Assembly: GCA_029864945.1 (NCBI GenBank)
Contig: JAOTSL010000103.1
Location: forward strand, 1-9,742
Source of the DNA: Gammaproteobacteria bacterium
Lineage (GTDB): Bacteria > Pseudomonadota > Gammaproteobacteria > S012-40
Length of the DNA: 9,742 nucleotides
Direction of reading: 5' to 3'
Shown here: positions 1 to 6,649 of the stretch, piece after piece
Numbering within the stretch: the first letter of the stretch is position 1
Layout: every line of letters begins with the position of its first letter
The notes under the pieces: generated by a model
Seen by the model: only the letters and a program-made list of their open reading frames with translations
Databases searched by the model: none
Told to the model about the DNA's origin: nothing
Made by a program: the position numbers and the translations under genes

Positions 1-743
1 AACTTATTGAGCTGCCAATCATATTCTATATCAGCATCTATTTTTGTATTTTCATTCACGTCGTTGTTATATTGACGAATAAAGCGTTTAACACCGCCTT
101 TGTTTTCAAAATCTTCTTCGAACCAGTCAAATAATTTTGAAACGAATGCTGTATTTCCTTTTATATAAAGGCCTTTTTTTGTGTTCGCAAGAAAAAGTTT
201 ACTCTGCTCATCTAGCTGCTCATTCAACCTGTCTGCCGTGTAAGCCTCATTTCTAAGATCAGGGCAACTCACTGACGCACACACAATAGACATATGTATT
301 CGTGGCTCACCCATTTTTCGTAAAATTTCATGCTCTATTTGATGAAGCGATACCATCTGACCATTAATTTTGCCGGCGTCTTCCTTCCACACTGACGAAA
401 ATAAACCACCCACATCTTTTATACTTTTTACGGGCCAGTGATCTAAAACCACCTTTATAGCAAGGACGTTATACGCATTAATATAAAAAGAGAGCTTCTC
501 CTGCTTATTCACTAGTTTATTTGTGTCAAATACGACAAGTTGAGACACAAGCTTATTAAAAGCCGGGTCACCTTTTATGCCTAAATAATCTACCGTCATC
601 AGATTAACATTATTTAATTGACCCGGTTTTACATATTGTTTAAGTAACTGGTTATAATTTTCCCAGTCCGGCTCTTCTGCTTTTATAAAACTAGAAGATA
701 AACTCAAAGCCAAAAGAATAAAAACTGTATATAACATCTTCAT
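1..743 (-). CDS. Exported DUF547 family protein, C-terminus cut by the window edge
   Basis: Reading leftward from the ATG at 743-741 there are 247 codons without a stop, so the gene runs off the left edge. Residues 1-22 form a signal peptide: a short basic start (MKM), a hydrophobic core of about 17 residues and a plausible cleavage after FIKA, so the protein is probably periplasmic. The rest matches DUF547 (Pfam PF04784): the FYINAYNVLAIKVVLDHWP block at about 86-104, VKSIKDVGG after it, and IVCASVSCPDLRNEAYTA at about 153-170 with the two family cysteines C155 and C160. The visible end (IEYDWQLN) resembles the usual family C-terminus, so little should be missing. An AGGGT ribosome site at 752-756 supports this start. 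The function of DUF547 in bacteria is not established. Its position divergent from an ECF sigma operon suggests, but does not prove, membership in that regulon. Confidence 0.88.
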   Translation of the reverse strand, partial: MKMLYTVFILLALSLSSSFIKAEEPDWENYNQLLKQYVKPGQLNNVNLMTVDYLGIKGDPAFNKLVSQLVVFDTNKLVNKQEKLSFYINAYNVLAIKVVLDHWPVKSIKDVGGLFSSVWKEDAGKINGQMVSLHQIEHEILRKMGEPRIHMSIVCASVSCPDLRNEAYTADRLNEQLDEQSKLFLANTKKGLYIKGNTAFVSKLFDWFEEDFENKGGVKRFIRQYNNDVNENTKIDADIEYDWQLNK

Positions 744-767
744 AATTCGATACCCTGTGTAAAACAA

Positions 768-793
768 GTGAACTTTTGATCAATCTATTTGTA
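768..793 (+). promoter_or_regulatory. Possible ECF-type promoter for the sigma operon
   Basis: GTGAAC (768-773), 16 bases, then TGTA (790-793) loosely resembles the ECF pattern TGAAAC-N16-CGTA and has the same spacing as the minus-strand candidate at 811-836. If real it would give autoregulation of the sigma factor. It overlaps the better sigma70-like match at 776-804, so at most one may be used. Confidence 0.18.
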
Positions 794-804
794 CAACCTA
801 TAAA
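776..804 (+). promoter_or_regulatory. Sigma70-like promoter for the ECF sigma operon
   Basis: TTGATC (776-781) and TATAAA (799-804) are separated by exactly 17 bases, matching the sigma70 consensus at 4 of 6 and 5 of 6 positions. A start near 811 would leave a leader of about 50 bases before the ATG at 861. The -35 lies in the palindrome TTGATCAA (776-783). Confidence 0.35.
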
Positions 805-810
805 ATTTAA

Positions 811-836
811 GACAAACTCCTAACTCTATTGTTACA
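811..836 (-). promoter_or_regulatory. Possible ECF-type promoter for the DUF547 gene
   Basis: On the minus strand TGTAAC (836-831) is followed after 16 bases by TGTC (814-811). This resembles the common ECF pattern with an AAC core at -35 and a GTC-like -10, as in TGAAAC-N16-CGTC. Transcription would start near 803, leaving an untranslated leader of about 60 bases before the DUF547 start. No good sigma70 promoter is visible for this gene on the minus strand. The match is short and could be chance. Confidence 0.3.
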
Positions 837-860
837 AAACTCATAAAAAATGATTTATAT

Positions 861-1457
861 ATGCCAGAACAAATCCTGATCAAGCGTTTACTAAATGGTG
901 ATGAAAATGCTTATCGAGACGTCGTAACAGATTATCATTCCAGCATGCTTTACGTTGCTAGAGCAATCGTCGGAACCGCAATTGCTGACGAAGTCGTTCA
1001 GGAGGCATGGGTATCCGTTATTAAAGCACTACCTAAATTCGAAGGTCGCTCCAGCTTAAAAACCTGGATATTACGCATTGTAAGCAACAATGCCAAAAGT
1101 CGATTACGTAAGGAGTCTAGACACTTTTCTGCCGGAGATGCAGCTGATTTAGAAATTATAGGAATGCCTCAGGAAAGATTCAGTGACAATGGCCATTGGG
1201 CCGTACCGCCATCACGGTGGAACATTGAGTCTCCGGATGAGCTCCTAACCAGTGACGAATTACAGTCCTGCATACGACAGGCGATAGATAAATTGCCCGC
1301 CATTCAGCAAACAATATTATCACTAAGAGACATGGATGACATGAGCATGGAAGAAATCTGTAAGATTTTGGAGATTAGTGAGTCTAATAGTAGAGTTTTG
1401 CTGCACAGGGCGCGCACAAAAGTATTCCTGGCTATTGAGAAATTTCAAGGTAATTAA
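861..1457 (+). CDS. ECF-family RNA polymerase sigma factor
   Basis: This 198-residue protein has the two-domain ECF layout. Region 2 spans about residues 20-85, with the core-binding helix around ADEVVQEAWVSVIKAL and the -10-recognising part KFEGRSSLKTWILRIVSNNAKSRLRK. Region 4 spans about 135-190, with LPAIQQTILSLRDMDDMSMEEICKILEISESNSRVLLHRAR forming the helix-turn-helix for -35 recognition. The linker of about 50 residues is long and carries DNGHWAVPPSRW (109-120), a motif I associate with ECF factors paired with small soluble zinc anti-sigma proteins. Such a gene follows one base after the stop. No good Shine-Dalgarno sequence precedes the ATG at 861, and no better in-frame start is seen, so translation may be weak. 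The signal it senses cannot be read from the sequence. Confidence 0.93.
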   Translation: MPEQILIKRLLNGDENAYRDVVTDYHSSMLYVARAIVGTAIADEVVQEAWVSVIKALPKFEGRSSLKTWILRIVSNNAKSRLRKESRHFSAGDAADLEIIGMPQERFSDNGHWAVPPSRWNIESPDELLTSDELQSCIRQAIDKLPAIQQTILSLRDMDDMSMEEICKILEISESNSRVLLHRARTKVFLAIEKFQGN

Positions 1458-1461
1458 TATG
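1447..1461 (+). promoter_or_regulatory. Ribosome site setting the anti-sigma start
   Basis: AAGG at 1447-1450, inside the last codons of the sigma gene, lies 8 bases before ATG 1459-1461. It selects this start over an upstream in-frame ATG at 1378 that lies deep within the sigma gene. The arrangement indicates translational coupling of the two genes. Confidence 0.6.
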
Positions 1462-1719
1462 TTAAGTTGCAAAGATATAAGCCATTTGGCAAGCGATCAC
1501 ATCGACGACAACCTCTCACTTTTAATGAAAATAAAAGTGAAATTTCACTTATTTATCTGCCATAAGTGCCGAGACTTCATAAAGCAGTTTCGCACAACCG
1601 TAAAGGTTATACACCAAATTAACCCACTTCCTGCCGATCAAGAGGCTATTGATTTACAGGTACAAAACTTAATTAAAGCTAAACAACATATCAAACCAGA
1701 TGATGTCGATAGATCATAA
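1459..1719 (+). CDS. Small zinc-binding (ZAS-type) anti-sigma factor
   Basis: An 86-residue basic protein begins one base after the sigma stop codon. It carries the H-x3-C-x2-C zinc motif of ZAS anti-sigma factors at H30, C34 and C37, in HLFICHKC, and an N-terminal cysteine at C4 (MLSCKDI) that can serve as the fourth ligand. The helix SHLASDHIDDNLSLLMKIKVKFHL before the motif and FIKQFRTTVKVI after it fit the fold that clamps between sigma regions 2 and 4. No membrane segment is present, so it should be cytoplasmic, holding the upstream sigma factor inactive until released, perhaps by thiol oxidation or zinc loss as in RsrA or ChrR. That mechanism is inference. Residues after about 55 are polar and uninformative. 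Confidence 0.85.
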   Translation: MLSCKDISHLASDHIDDNLSLLMKIKVKFHLFICHKCRDFIKQFRTTVKVIHQINPLPADQEAIDLQVQNLIKAKQHIKPDDVDRS

Positions 1720-1735
1720 TATTGATTTGAATGAT

Positions 1736-1779
1736 GAATTAGTTTTCAATAATTTGTTATTAATTGAAAGAAATAATTC
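1736..1779. repeat. AT-rich imperfect inverted repeat after the anti-sigma gene
   Basis: GAATTA (1736-1741) and TTTCAAT (1744-1750) are mirrored by ATTGAAA (1763-1769) and TAATTC (1774-1779). The fold is AT-only and has no T-run after it, so it is a poor intrinsic terminator. It may be a weak 3' end structure for the sigma operon or simply AT-rich spacer. Confidence 0.3.
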
Positions 1780-1809
1780 ACACGTAAACGAATCAAAATA
1801 AGCGCCCAT

Positions 1810-1848
1810 AAAAAAAGCCTGCCATTTAATAACTAATGACAGGCTTTT
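1810..1848 (-). terminator. Rho-independent terminator of grxD (possibly bidirectional)
   Basis: The arms AGCCTGCCAT (1816-1825) and ATGACAGGCT (1836-1845) enclose a 10-base loop. Read leftward the single imperfect pair becomes a G-U wobble, and the stem is followed by seven Ts (the A-run at 1810-1816 on the plus strand), which makes a strong terminator for grxD. Read rightward it has one C-A mismatch and four Ts, so it may also weakly stop the sigma operon. Confidence 0.82.
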
Positions 1849-1871
1849 AAATATCAGAATTATTTTTCTAT

Positions 1872-2216
1872 CTATTCTTCAACGCTTGCTTTCGCCTTTT
1901 CAACAGCCGCTGTCATCAACGTTTTTAATTCGCCGCTTGCGGAAAGCTCCATCGTGATATCACATCCACCTATCAACTCACCATCGACGTAAATTTGTGG
2001 GAATGTTGGCCAGTCTGCAAATTTTGGCAAATGCTCAAAAATTTCAGGGTCCTGAATAATGTTAATGTAACCAAACTCTACACCTGTTTCAGCCAAAGCT
2101 GCAGCGGCGCGACTGGAAAAGCCACACATAGGAAATTGTGGTGTACCTTTCATGTAGATAACAACCGCGTTACTTTCTACCTGCTCTTTAATACGATTTA
2201 ACGCTTCTTCGCTCAT
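1872..2216 (-). CDS. grxD: Monothiol glutaredoxin, Grx4/GrxD type
   Basis: The 114-residue protein is full length for bacterial GrxD and holds the diagnostic monothiol active site CGFS in PMCGFSSRA at about residues 31-34, preceded by MKGTPQFP, the glutathione-contact loop. WPTFPQIYVDGELIGGCDI (about 69-87) gives the cis-proline TFP motif and the GG-CD glutathione-binding element. Family members bind a shared [2Fe-2S] cluster with glutathione as dimers or with BolA partners and serve in iron-sulfur cluster transfer and iron sensing in the cytoplasm. An AGGAGT ribosome site (minus strand, 2231-2226) lies 9 bases before the ATG. The gene is leftward, 154 bp after the asnO-like gene, and ends in its own strong terminator at 1810-1848. 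It may have its own promoter in that gap, but I see no convincing one. Confidence 0.96.
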   Translation of the reverse strand: MSEEALNRIKEQVESNAVVIYMKGTPQFPMCGFSSRAAAALAETGVEFGYINIIQDPEIFEHLPKFADWPTFPQIYVDGELIGGCDITMELSASGELKTLMTAAVEKAKASVEE

Positions 2217-2370
2217 TTTATTTCTACTCCTGATACTTTATCTATCTGCGCCCTATACAGGCGAACATACTAATTGTGCGTAGTGTAAGCATAAAGCAGC
2301 TAAATTAAAACACCAGATGAATTAGGGTTATCACTAATTAAAACAAAAAACCACTACTACCTAATTGAAA

Positions 2371-4146
2371 TCAATCAGTTAAAACGGTTTGCATCCAGTA
2401 TTCCAATAATGCTAAATGCCATAACTTGCTGCCATTCAAGCGTGTATGGTGCTTTTCCGGCTCATTCAATAACTGTTGGACATAATCTCGCTGATACAAG
2501 TTCCGGTTCCGACACGCCTGCGAATCCAGTATATCCCGCATAAAATCCAAAAATTCACCTTGTACGTATTTCAATGCCGGCATAGGAAAATAGCCTTTTG
2601 GCCTATCTATCACTTTATCCGGCAACAAACCACGCGAAATCATTTTAAGCGGGTGCTTTCCGCCTGACTTAAATTTTAGCTCCGGAGGCATGCGCGCAGC
2701 AATTTCAATTAGGTTCTGGTCCAAAAACGGTACGCGAGCCTCAAGCCCCCAGGCCATTGTCATATTATCTACGCGTTTTACCGGGTCATCTACAATAAGC
2801 GTTGTGGTGTCCATGCGTAAAACGCTATCCATAAACGTATCAGCACCGGGTTCATTTAAGAGCTCTTCGATTTGTTGACTTGTATAATCTTCGCCGCGAT
2901 ATTCTGGTGTAACCATTTTTAAATATTCTGCGTGATCACGATCAAAGTAGTGCTTTCGAAAACGGTCTAACGCATCACCTTTTTCCGCTTCCATACGTGG
3001 ATACCAAAAGTACCCACCAAAAACCTCATCTGCACCCTGGCCACTTTGCACAACCTTGACGTGTTTTGATACTTGCTCAGACAATAAATAAAACGCAACC
3101 GCATCCTGACCAAACATAGGCTCAGCCATGTTAGCCACAGCCTCGGGTAAACGCCTTAATACTTCTTCATTTGCTATGTGTAACTTTTGGTGATTTGTTT
3201 TGAAACGTTCAACTACCGCATCAGAATATTCAAATTCACTTCCTGCTTCATCACCAATGTCATCGAAGCCGATAGAAAAAGTCCGAATATCTTTAACGCC
3301 AGCCTCATCCAACAATGCCACCAATAAACTGGAGTCCAAACCACCCGATAACAAAACACCAACGGGCACATCAGAAATTTCGGTTCGCTTCTTTACCGCC
3401 TGACGCAGCGCATCATGAATTGCATCTATCCATTCAGGTTCAGACAAGGGTTTTTCAGGGCGTGTGGCATCAAGTGACCAGTATCGTTTTTGTTTAATCT
3501 CACCGTTTTCACTAATAGTGTAACAATGTGCCGGAGGCATTTTGCGAACACCTTTAAATATCGTCCTTGGTGCAGGCACAACAGCATGTAAAGAAAACAG
3601 ATTATGCAAAGCAACAGAATCAACGGATGTATCAATATCTTTCGCGACCAATAACGCTTGAATATTTGAAGCAAAGCGAAATTCTTTATCGGTTTTTACA
3701 AAATAAAGTGGCTTTATCCCGACTCTATCTCGGGCCACAAACAATTCTCGTTTTTCATTATCCCAAACAGCAAAAGCAAACATACCTTGAAGGTGCTCAA
3801 CGCAATCCTCACCCCACTTGTGATAGGCTTTTAGAATAACCTCACTATCACCATCGGAGAAAAAAGAATAACCGTCTTTGGATAATTGCTCGCGTAAAAT
3901 TTTGTAATTATAAATGGTGCCATTAAAAACCAGATGAAGATTTAAGGTTGGATCAAACATAGGCTGCGCTGACTTATCTGACAAATCAATAATTGCCAAA
4001 CGTCGATGACCCAAACCAATATTTCCATGGCAAAACTCACCTGCGGAATCCGGGCCACGTTTTTCAAGGCGCTGCATCATAGATGTAATTAACGAAACAT
4101 CAACCGGCTTATTATCAAACCTGAACTCACCACATATTCCGCACAT
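2371..4146 (-). CDS. asnO: Asparagine-synthetase-like amidotransferase, probable N-acetylglutaminylglutamine (NAGGN) amidotransferase
   Basis: This 591-residue protein has an N-terminal class II glutaminase domain (about 1-200: nucleophile C2 after Met removal, HRR at 47-49, RGPDS at 30-34) and a C-terminal ATP-dependent synthetase domain (PP-loop SGGLDSS at 267-273, SGQGADEVFGGY at 368-379). Features point to the NAGGN branch rather than housekeeping AsnB: the start MCGICGEFRFD, NGTIYN at 75-80 where AsnB has NGEIYN, SIGFDDIGDEAGSEFEYSD at 291-309, RPKGYFPMPALKY at 515-527 and the ending NGSKLWHLALLEYWMQ. NAGGN amidotransferase amidates the terminal residue of N-acetylglutaminylglutamine, an osmoprotectant dipeptide. 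The dipeptide synthetase and the peptidase that usually sit beside it are absent here. hyuB lies 27 bp upstream on the same strand, so co-transcription is likely. An AAGG lies 11 bases before the ATG. Family assignment rests on remembered motifs; a substrate other than NAGGN is possible. Confidence 0.78.
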   Translation of the reverse strand: MCGICGEFRFDNKPVDVSLITSMMQRLEKRGPDSAGEFCHGNIGLGHRRLAIIDLSDKSAQPMFDPTLNLHLVFNGTIYNYKILREQLSKDGYSFFSDGDSEVILKAYHKWGEDCVEHLQGMFAFAVWDNEKRELFVARDRVGIKPLYFVKTDKEFRFASNIQALLVAKDIDTSVDSVALHNLFSLHAVVPAPRTIFKGVRKMPPAHCYTISENGEIKQKRYWSLDATRPEKPLSEPEWIDAIHDALRQAVKKRTEISDVPVGVLLSGGLDSSLLVALLDEAGVKDIRTFSIGFDDIGDEAGSEFEYSDAVVERFKTNHQKLHIANEEVLRRLPEAVANMAEPMFGQDAVAFYLLSEQVSKHVKVVQSGQGADEVFGGYFWYPRMEAEKGDALDRFRKHYFDRDHAEYLKMVTPEYRGEDYTSQQIEELLNEPGADTFMDSVLRMDTTTLIVDDPVKRVDNMTMAWGLEARVPFLDQNLIEIAARMPPELKFKSGGKHPLKMISRGLLPDKVIDRPKGYFPMPALKYVQGEFLDFMRDILDSQACRNRNLYQRDYVQQLLNEPEKHHTRLNGSKLWHLALLEYWMQTVLTD

Positions 4147-4173
4147 AATATTTACAACCTTAAATTTAAAATC

Positions 4174-5712
4174 TTATTTATTTTTACCGAAACCACCACC
4201 GCCCGGCGTTTCAATTCTCAAACGTTTTCCTGCTTTCACTTTTAATGAAACTTTGCCACCCACTTTTTCGCCATCATAAAAATTCACCCCGACAGAAGCA
4301 TCGCCTCCGCCATTCACCCCCCAGGGCTGTTTTATTCTGCGCTCGGTAAGTAAGGTAACTTGCGCGTCATCTAAAAACTCAAACTCCCGAATCAAACCAT
4401 CACCACCATTAAACTTACCTTTACCGCCTGAACCATCGCGTATTTCATATCGCGTCACCCGCAAAGGATAATGCAATTCCAGTGACTCAATAGGCGTGTT
4501 CAAGGTATTCGTCATGTGTGTTTGCACTGCACTTAAGCCATCGCCGCCGTTAAAAGCACCCATGCCGCCGCCCAGTGTTTCGTAATAATCCCAGTTCTGT
4601 TTTTGACTTCGCACACCCATCGCCACGTTATTCATACTACCGTGACTGGCAGCGGCTACTTTATCAGGAATTGCTTTCGCCAATGCCCCCATTACCACAT
4701 CAACCACTCGCGTGCTGGTTTCTACATTGCCTGCGGCCACCGCTGCCGGGCGAACAGCATTTAACAAACTGCCAACAGGCGCTGACAATGAAATGGGTTT
4801 AAAGGTACCAGCACACGCAGGCGTTTGCCGCGGCATCAAACACCGAAATACATAATAAACAGACGCTGCAGCAACCGATAATGGACAATTGATATTACCC
4901 GCTACTTGATCGGCTGTTCCCTCAAAATCAACATGGATACGATGTGCGTTGACTGATATTTTTACACATATTTTTATATCACTTGTACCTTGCCCATCAT
5001 CATCCATAACATCAGTAAATGAGTACTCACCATCGGGAATCTCCACTAAAGCCGACTTAGCAAGCCGCTCACCGTATTCATTAAGCCCTTTCAAGGCTTG
5101 CTTATATTGATCGTCACCCATTGAGTTAATAAGTACTAACAAACGATCAAGTCCCACTTGAATGGCGCTTATCTGGGCGGAGAAATCACCTTCACTTTGT
5201 TTTTTGTTAGCGACAGCTTTCAATAAACTCTGATAAAACTCATCATCCCTCACCCCCTGATGAACAATCAATGTCGGAGGAATAATCATACCCTCCTCTT
5301 CTAAAGTTGAAGAAACCGGCATAGAACCGGGGGAGTTAGCACCAATGTCAGCATGATGCGCCCTGTTAGCGACATAACCGAGCAGTTTGTTATTTAAAAA
5401 CACCGGTGCAATCAAAGTAACGTCAGGTAAATGAGTGCCGCCGAGAAAAGGGTCATTCAAAATCAGTATGTCGCCCTTTTTCCAGTCCACCTGGCCAATA
5501 ATATCCCGAGTGGCGTAGGCCATACTGCCCAGATGAACCGGAATATGCGCAGCTTGTGCGCACAATTCACCTTTCGCATCAAAAATCGCACAAGAAAAAT
5601 CCAGGCGATCTTTTATATTGGGAGAGAAAGCGGCGCGTTGGAGCACAATTCCCATTTCATCGCATATCGCTGATATTCTGCTTGAAAAAATACTGAGTTC
5701 AATTGGATTCAT
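4174..5712 (-). CDS. Hydantoinase B/oxoprolinase family protein (HyuB)
   Basis: A 512-residue protein belongs to the HyuB/oxoprolinase C-terminal family. Landmarks are RAAFSPNIKDRLDFSCAIFD (26-45), AQAAHIPVHLGSM (52-64), NDPFLGGTHLPD (86-97), NRAHHADIGANSPGSMP (116-132), RDGSGGKGKFNGGDG near residue 440 and a glycine-rich end (TPGGGGFG). The family works with a HyuA ATPase subunit in ATP-dependent opening of cyclic amides such as 5-oxoproline or hydantoins, or in related carboxylations. HyuA is not adjacent: upstream lies sodB on the other strand. I place the start at ATG 5712-5710 (MNPIELSIF) because homologues begin there. The reading frame is open to another ATG at 5772, but those 20 residues look non-family. 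Only a GGG close to the ATG could act as ribosome site. Its substrate is unknown. Pairing with the asnO-like gene suggests a glutamine or pyroglutamate compound, which is inference. Confidence 0.9.
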   Translation of the reverse strand: MNPIELSIFSSRISAICDEMGIVLQRAAFSPNIKDRLDFSCAIFDAKGELCAQAAHIPVHLGSMAYATRDIIGQVDWKKGDILILNDPFLGGTHLPDVTLIAPVFLNNKLLGYVANRAHHADIGANSPGSMPVSSTLEEEGMIIPPTLIVHQGVRDDEFYQSLLKAVANKKQSEGDFSAQISAIQVGLDRLLVLINSMGDDQYKQALKGLNEYGERLAKSALVEIPDGEYSFTDVMDDDGQGTSDIKICVKISVNAHRIHVDFEGTADQVAGNINCPLSVAAASVYYVFRCLMPRQTPACAGTFKPISLSAPVGSLLNAVRPAAVAAGNVETSTRVVDVVMGALAKAIPDKVAAASHGSMNNVAMGVRSQKQNWDYYETLGGGMGAFNGGDGLSAVQTHMTNTLNTPIESLELHYPLRVTRYEIRDGSGGKGKFNGGDGLIREFEFLDDAQVTLLTERRIKQPWGVNGGGDASVGVNFYDGEKVGGKVSLKVKAGKRLRIETPGGGGFGKNK

Positions 5713-5787
5713 ACCCTGTATATTACACAAATTCGCCCAAATATACTGAATGCTACACAACGAAATAACCAACCATTTTTATCAGGC

Positions 5788-5816
5788 TTGCAATATGAGC
5801 AGTAGTTTTTTAGACT
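5788..5816 (+). promoter_or_regulatory. Possible sigma70 promoter of sodB
   Basis: TTGCAA (5788-5793) and TAGACT (5811-5816) stand 17 bases apart, each matching the consensus at 4 of 6 positions. The leader would be about 35-40 bases and includes the strong AGGAG ribosome site at 5847-5851, 7 bases before the start codon. No clear Fur-box repeat is visible. Confidence 0.28.
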
Positions 5817-5858
5817 CTGCCTAAAGCACATGGCATAAAATCAAACAGGAGTCCTCAA

Positions 5859-6440
5859 ATGGAACATAAACTACCCGAACTACCTTACGCAATGGATGCA
5901 TTAGCTCCAACGATTTCTAAAGAAACACTGGAATATCACTACGGCAAGCATCATCAAACATACGTAACCAATCTCAACAACCTGATAAAAGGTACTGATT
6001 TTGAGGAAATGTCACTTGAAGACATCATCATGAAATCTTCAGGCGGATTATTCAACAACGCAGCACAAATCTGGAACCACACTTTTTACTGGAATTGCCT
6101 AAGCCCAAATGGCGGCGGCGAGCCAACAGGTGAATTAGCAGGGGCTATTAACGCAGCTTTTGGTTCTTTCGCTTCGTTTAAAGAAGAATTTTCTAAAACA
6201 TCAATCACCACTTTTGGGGCTGGTTGGGGCTGGTTAGTTAAAAACAGTGATGGCAGCATTGCGTTAGCAAGTACTAGCAACGCCGGTACACCAATGACTG
6301 AAGGCCAAACCGCACTACTCACTTGCGATGTTTGGGAACACGCTTATTACATTGATTACCGTAACGCTCGTCCAAATTATCTGGAAGCGTTCTGGGCGCT
6401 GGTTAATTGGGACTTTGTGTCCGCCAATTTTTCCAAGTAA
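5859..6440 (+). CDS. sodB: Iron superoxide dismutase
   Basis: The 193-residue protein is full length for cytoplasmic Fe-SOD, which converts superoxide to hydrogen peroxide and oxygen. All four metal ligands are present: H27 (in EYHYGKHHQTYV), H74 (in IWNHTFYW), D157 and H161 (in CDVWEHAYYIDY). Q70 in NNAAQIWNHTFYW and the AGWGWL segment (121-126) are the pattern of the iron type rather than the manganese type. The N-terminal ELPYAMDALAPTISKETLEYHYGKHH block is typical of proteobacterial SodB. A strong AGGAG lies 7 bases before the ATG. The gene is divergent from hyuB across 146 bp and is followed by two hairpins, so it is probably a single-gene transcript. Expression commonly depends on iron status in relatives, but I see no direct sign of that here. 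Confidence 0.97.
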   Translation: MEHKLPELPYAMDALAPTISKETLEYHYGKHHQTYVTNLNNLIKGTDFEEMSLEDIIMKSSGGLFNNAAQIWNHTFYWNCLSPNGGGEPTGELAGAINAAFGSFASFKEEFSKTSITTFGAGWGWLVKNSDGSIALASTSNAGTPMTEGQTALLTCDVWEHAYYIDYRNARPNYLEAFWALVNWDFVSANFSK

Positions 6441-6459
6441 TCCATAAAGTATTAAATTT

Positions 6460-6494
6460 GTGCCGAAATAGCGTGTTTTTTGCTATTTCGGTAC
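6460..6494 (+). terminator. Strong hairpin after sodB, terminator-like but lacking a T-tail
   Basis: The arms 6460-6472 and 6482-6494 pair over 13 bp (core CCGAAATAGC with GCTATTTCGG, one G-U wobble) around the loop GTGTTTTTT. The stem is followed by ACGAATTC-like sequence rather than Ts; the nearest T-run (6506-6510) is 11 bases downstream. It begins 19 bases after the sodB stop and may act as a 3' stabiliser of the mRNA instead of a classic terminator. Confidence 0.45.
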
Positions 6495-6613
6495 GAATTC
6501 TCGCCTTTTTACCCCCTTCCTAGTTTGCGTCTCGGGCATTTCCGTTCTAAAATCAGCACTTGAATTCTTCGTTGCGGGCTAAATTACCCGCATCTAATAT
6601 AGAAAGTATTTTT

Positions 6614-6649
6614 AAGCGGCTATTTCAATAAATAGCCGCTTTTTATTTT
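6614..6649 (+). terminator. Rho-independent terminator hairpin just upstream of argD
   Basis: A perfect 12-bp stem AAGCGGCTATTT (6614-6625) / AAATAGCCGCTT (6630-6641) closes a CAAT loop and runs into TTTTTATTTT (6640-6649). This is a textbook intrinsic terminator for rightward transcription; the leftward side lacks a T-run. It lies only 29 bases before the argD start, so it either ends the sodB transcript or sits in the argD leader as an attenuator. Confidence 0.78.

Noticed and set aside
1378..1458. Longer anti-sigma reading frame starting inside the sigma gene
   Set aside because: The extra 27 residues overlap the sigma region 4 coding sequence; AAGG precedes ATG 1459 at proper spacing and MLSC gives the expected cysteine.
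2320..2370. Possible terminator after the amidotransferase gene (AATTAG/CTAATT dyad and a T-run on the minus strand)
   Set aside because: The six-base AT-rich stem follows rather than precedes the T-run, so it is not a credible intrinsic terminator.
3426..3674. Open frame of 82 codons on the minus strand inside the amidotransferase gene
   Set aside because: It is an out-of-frame shadow of a complete 591-residue enzyme and encodes no recognisable domain; other frames in this gene are similar shadows.
5713..5772. Upstream start extending HyuB by 20 residues
   Set aside because: The extension does not resemble HyuB N-termini and has no ribosome site; MNPIELSIF matches the family start.
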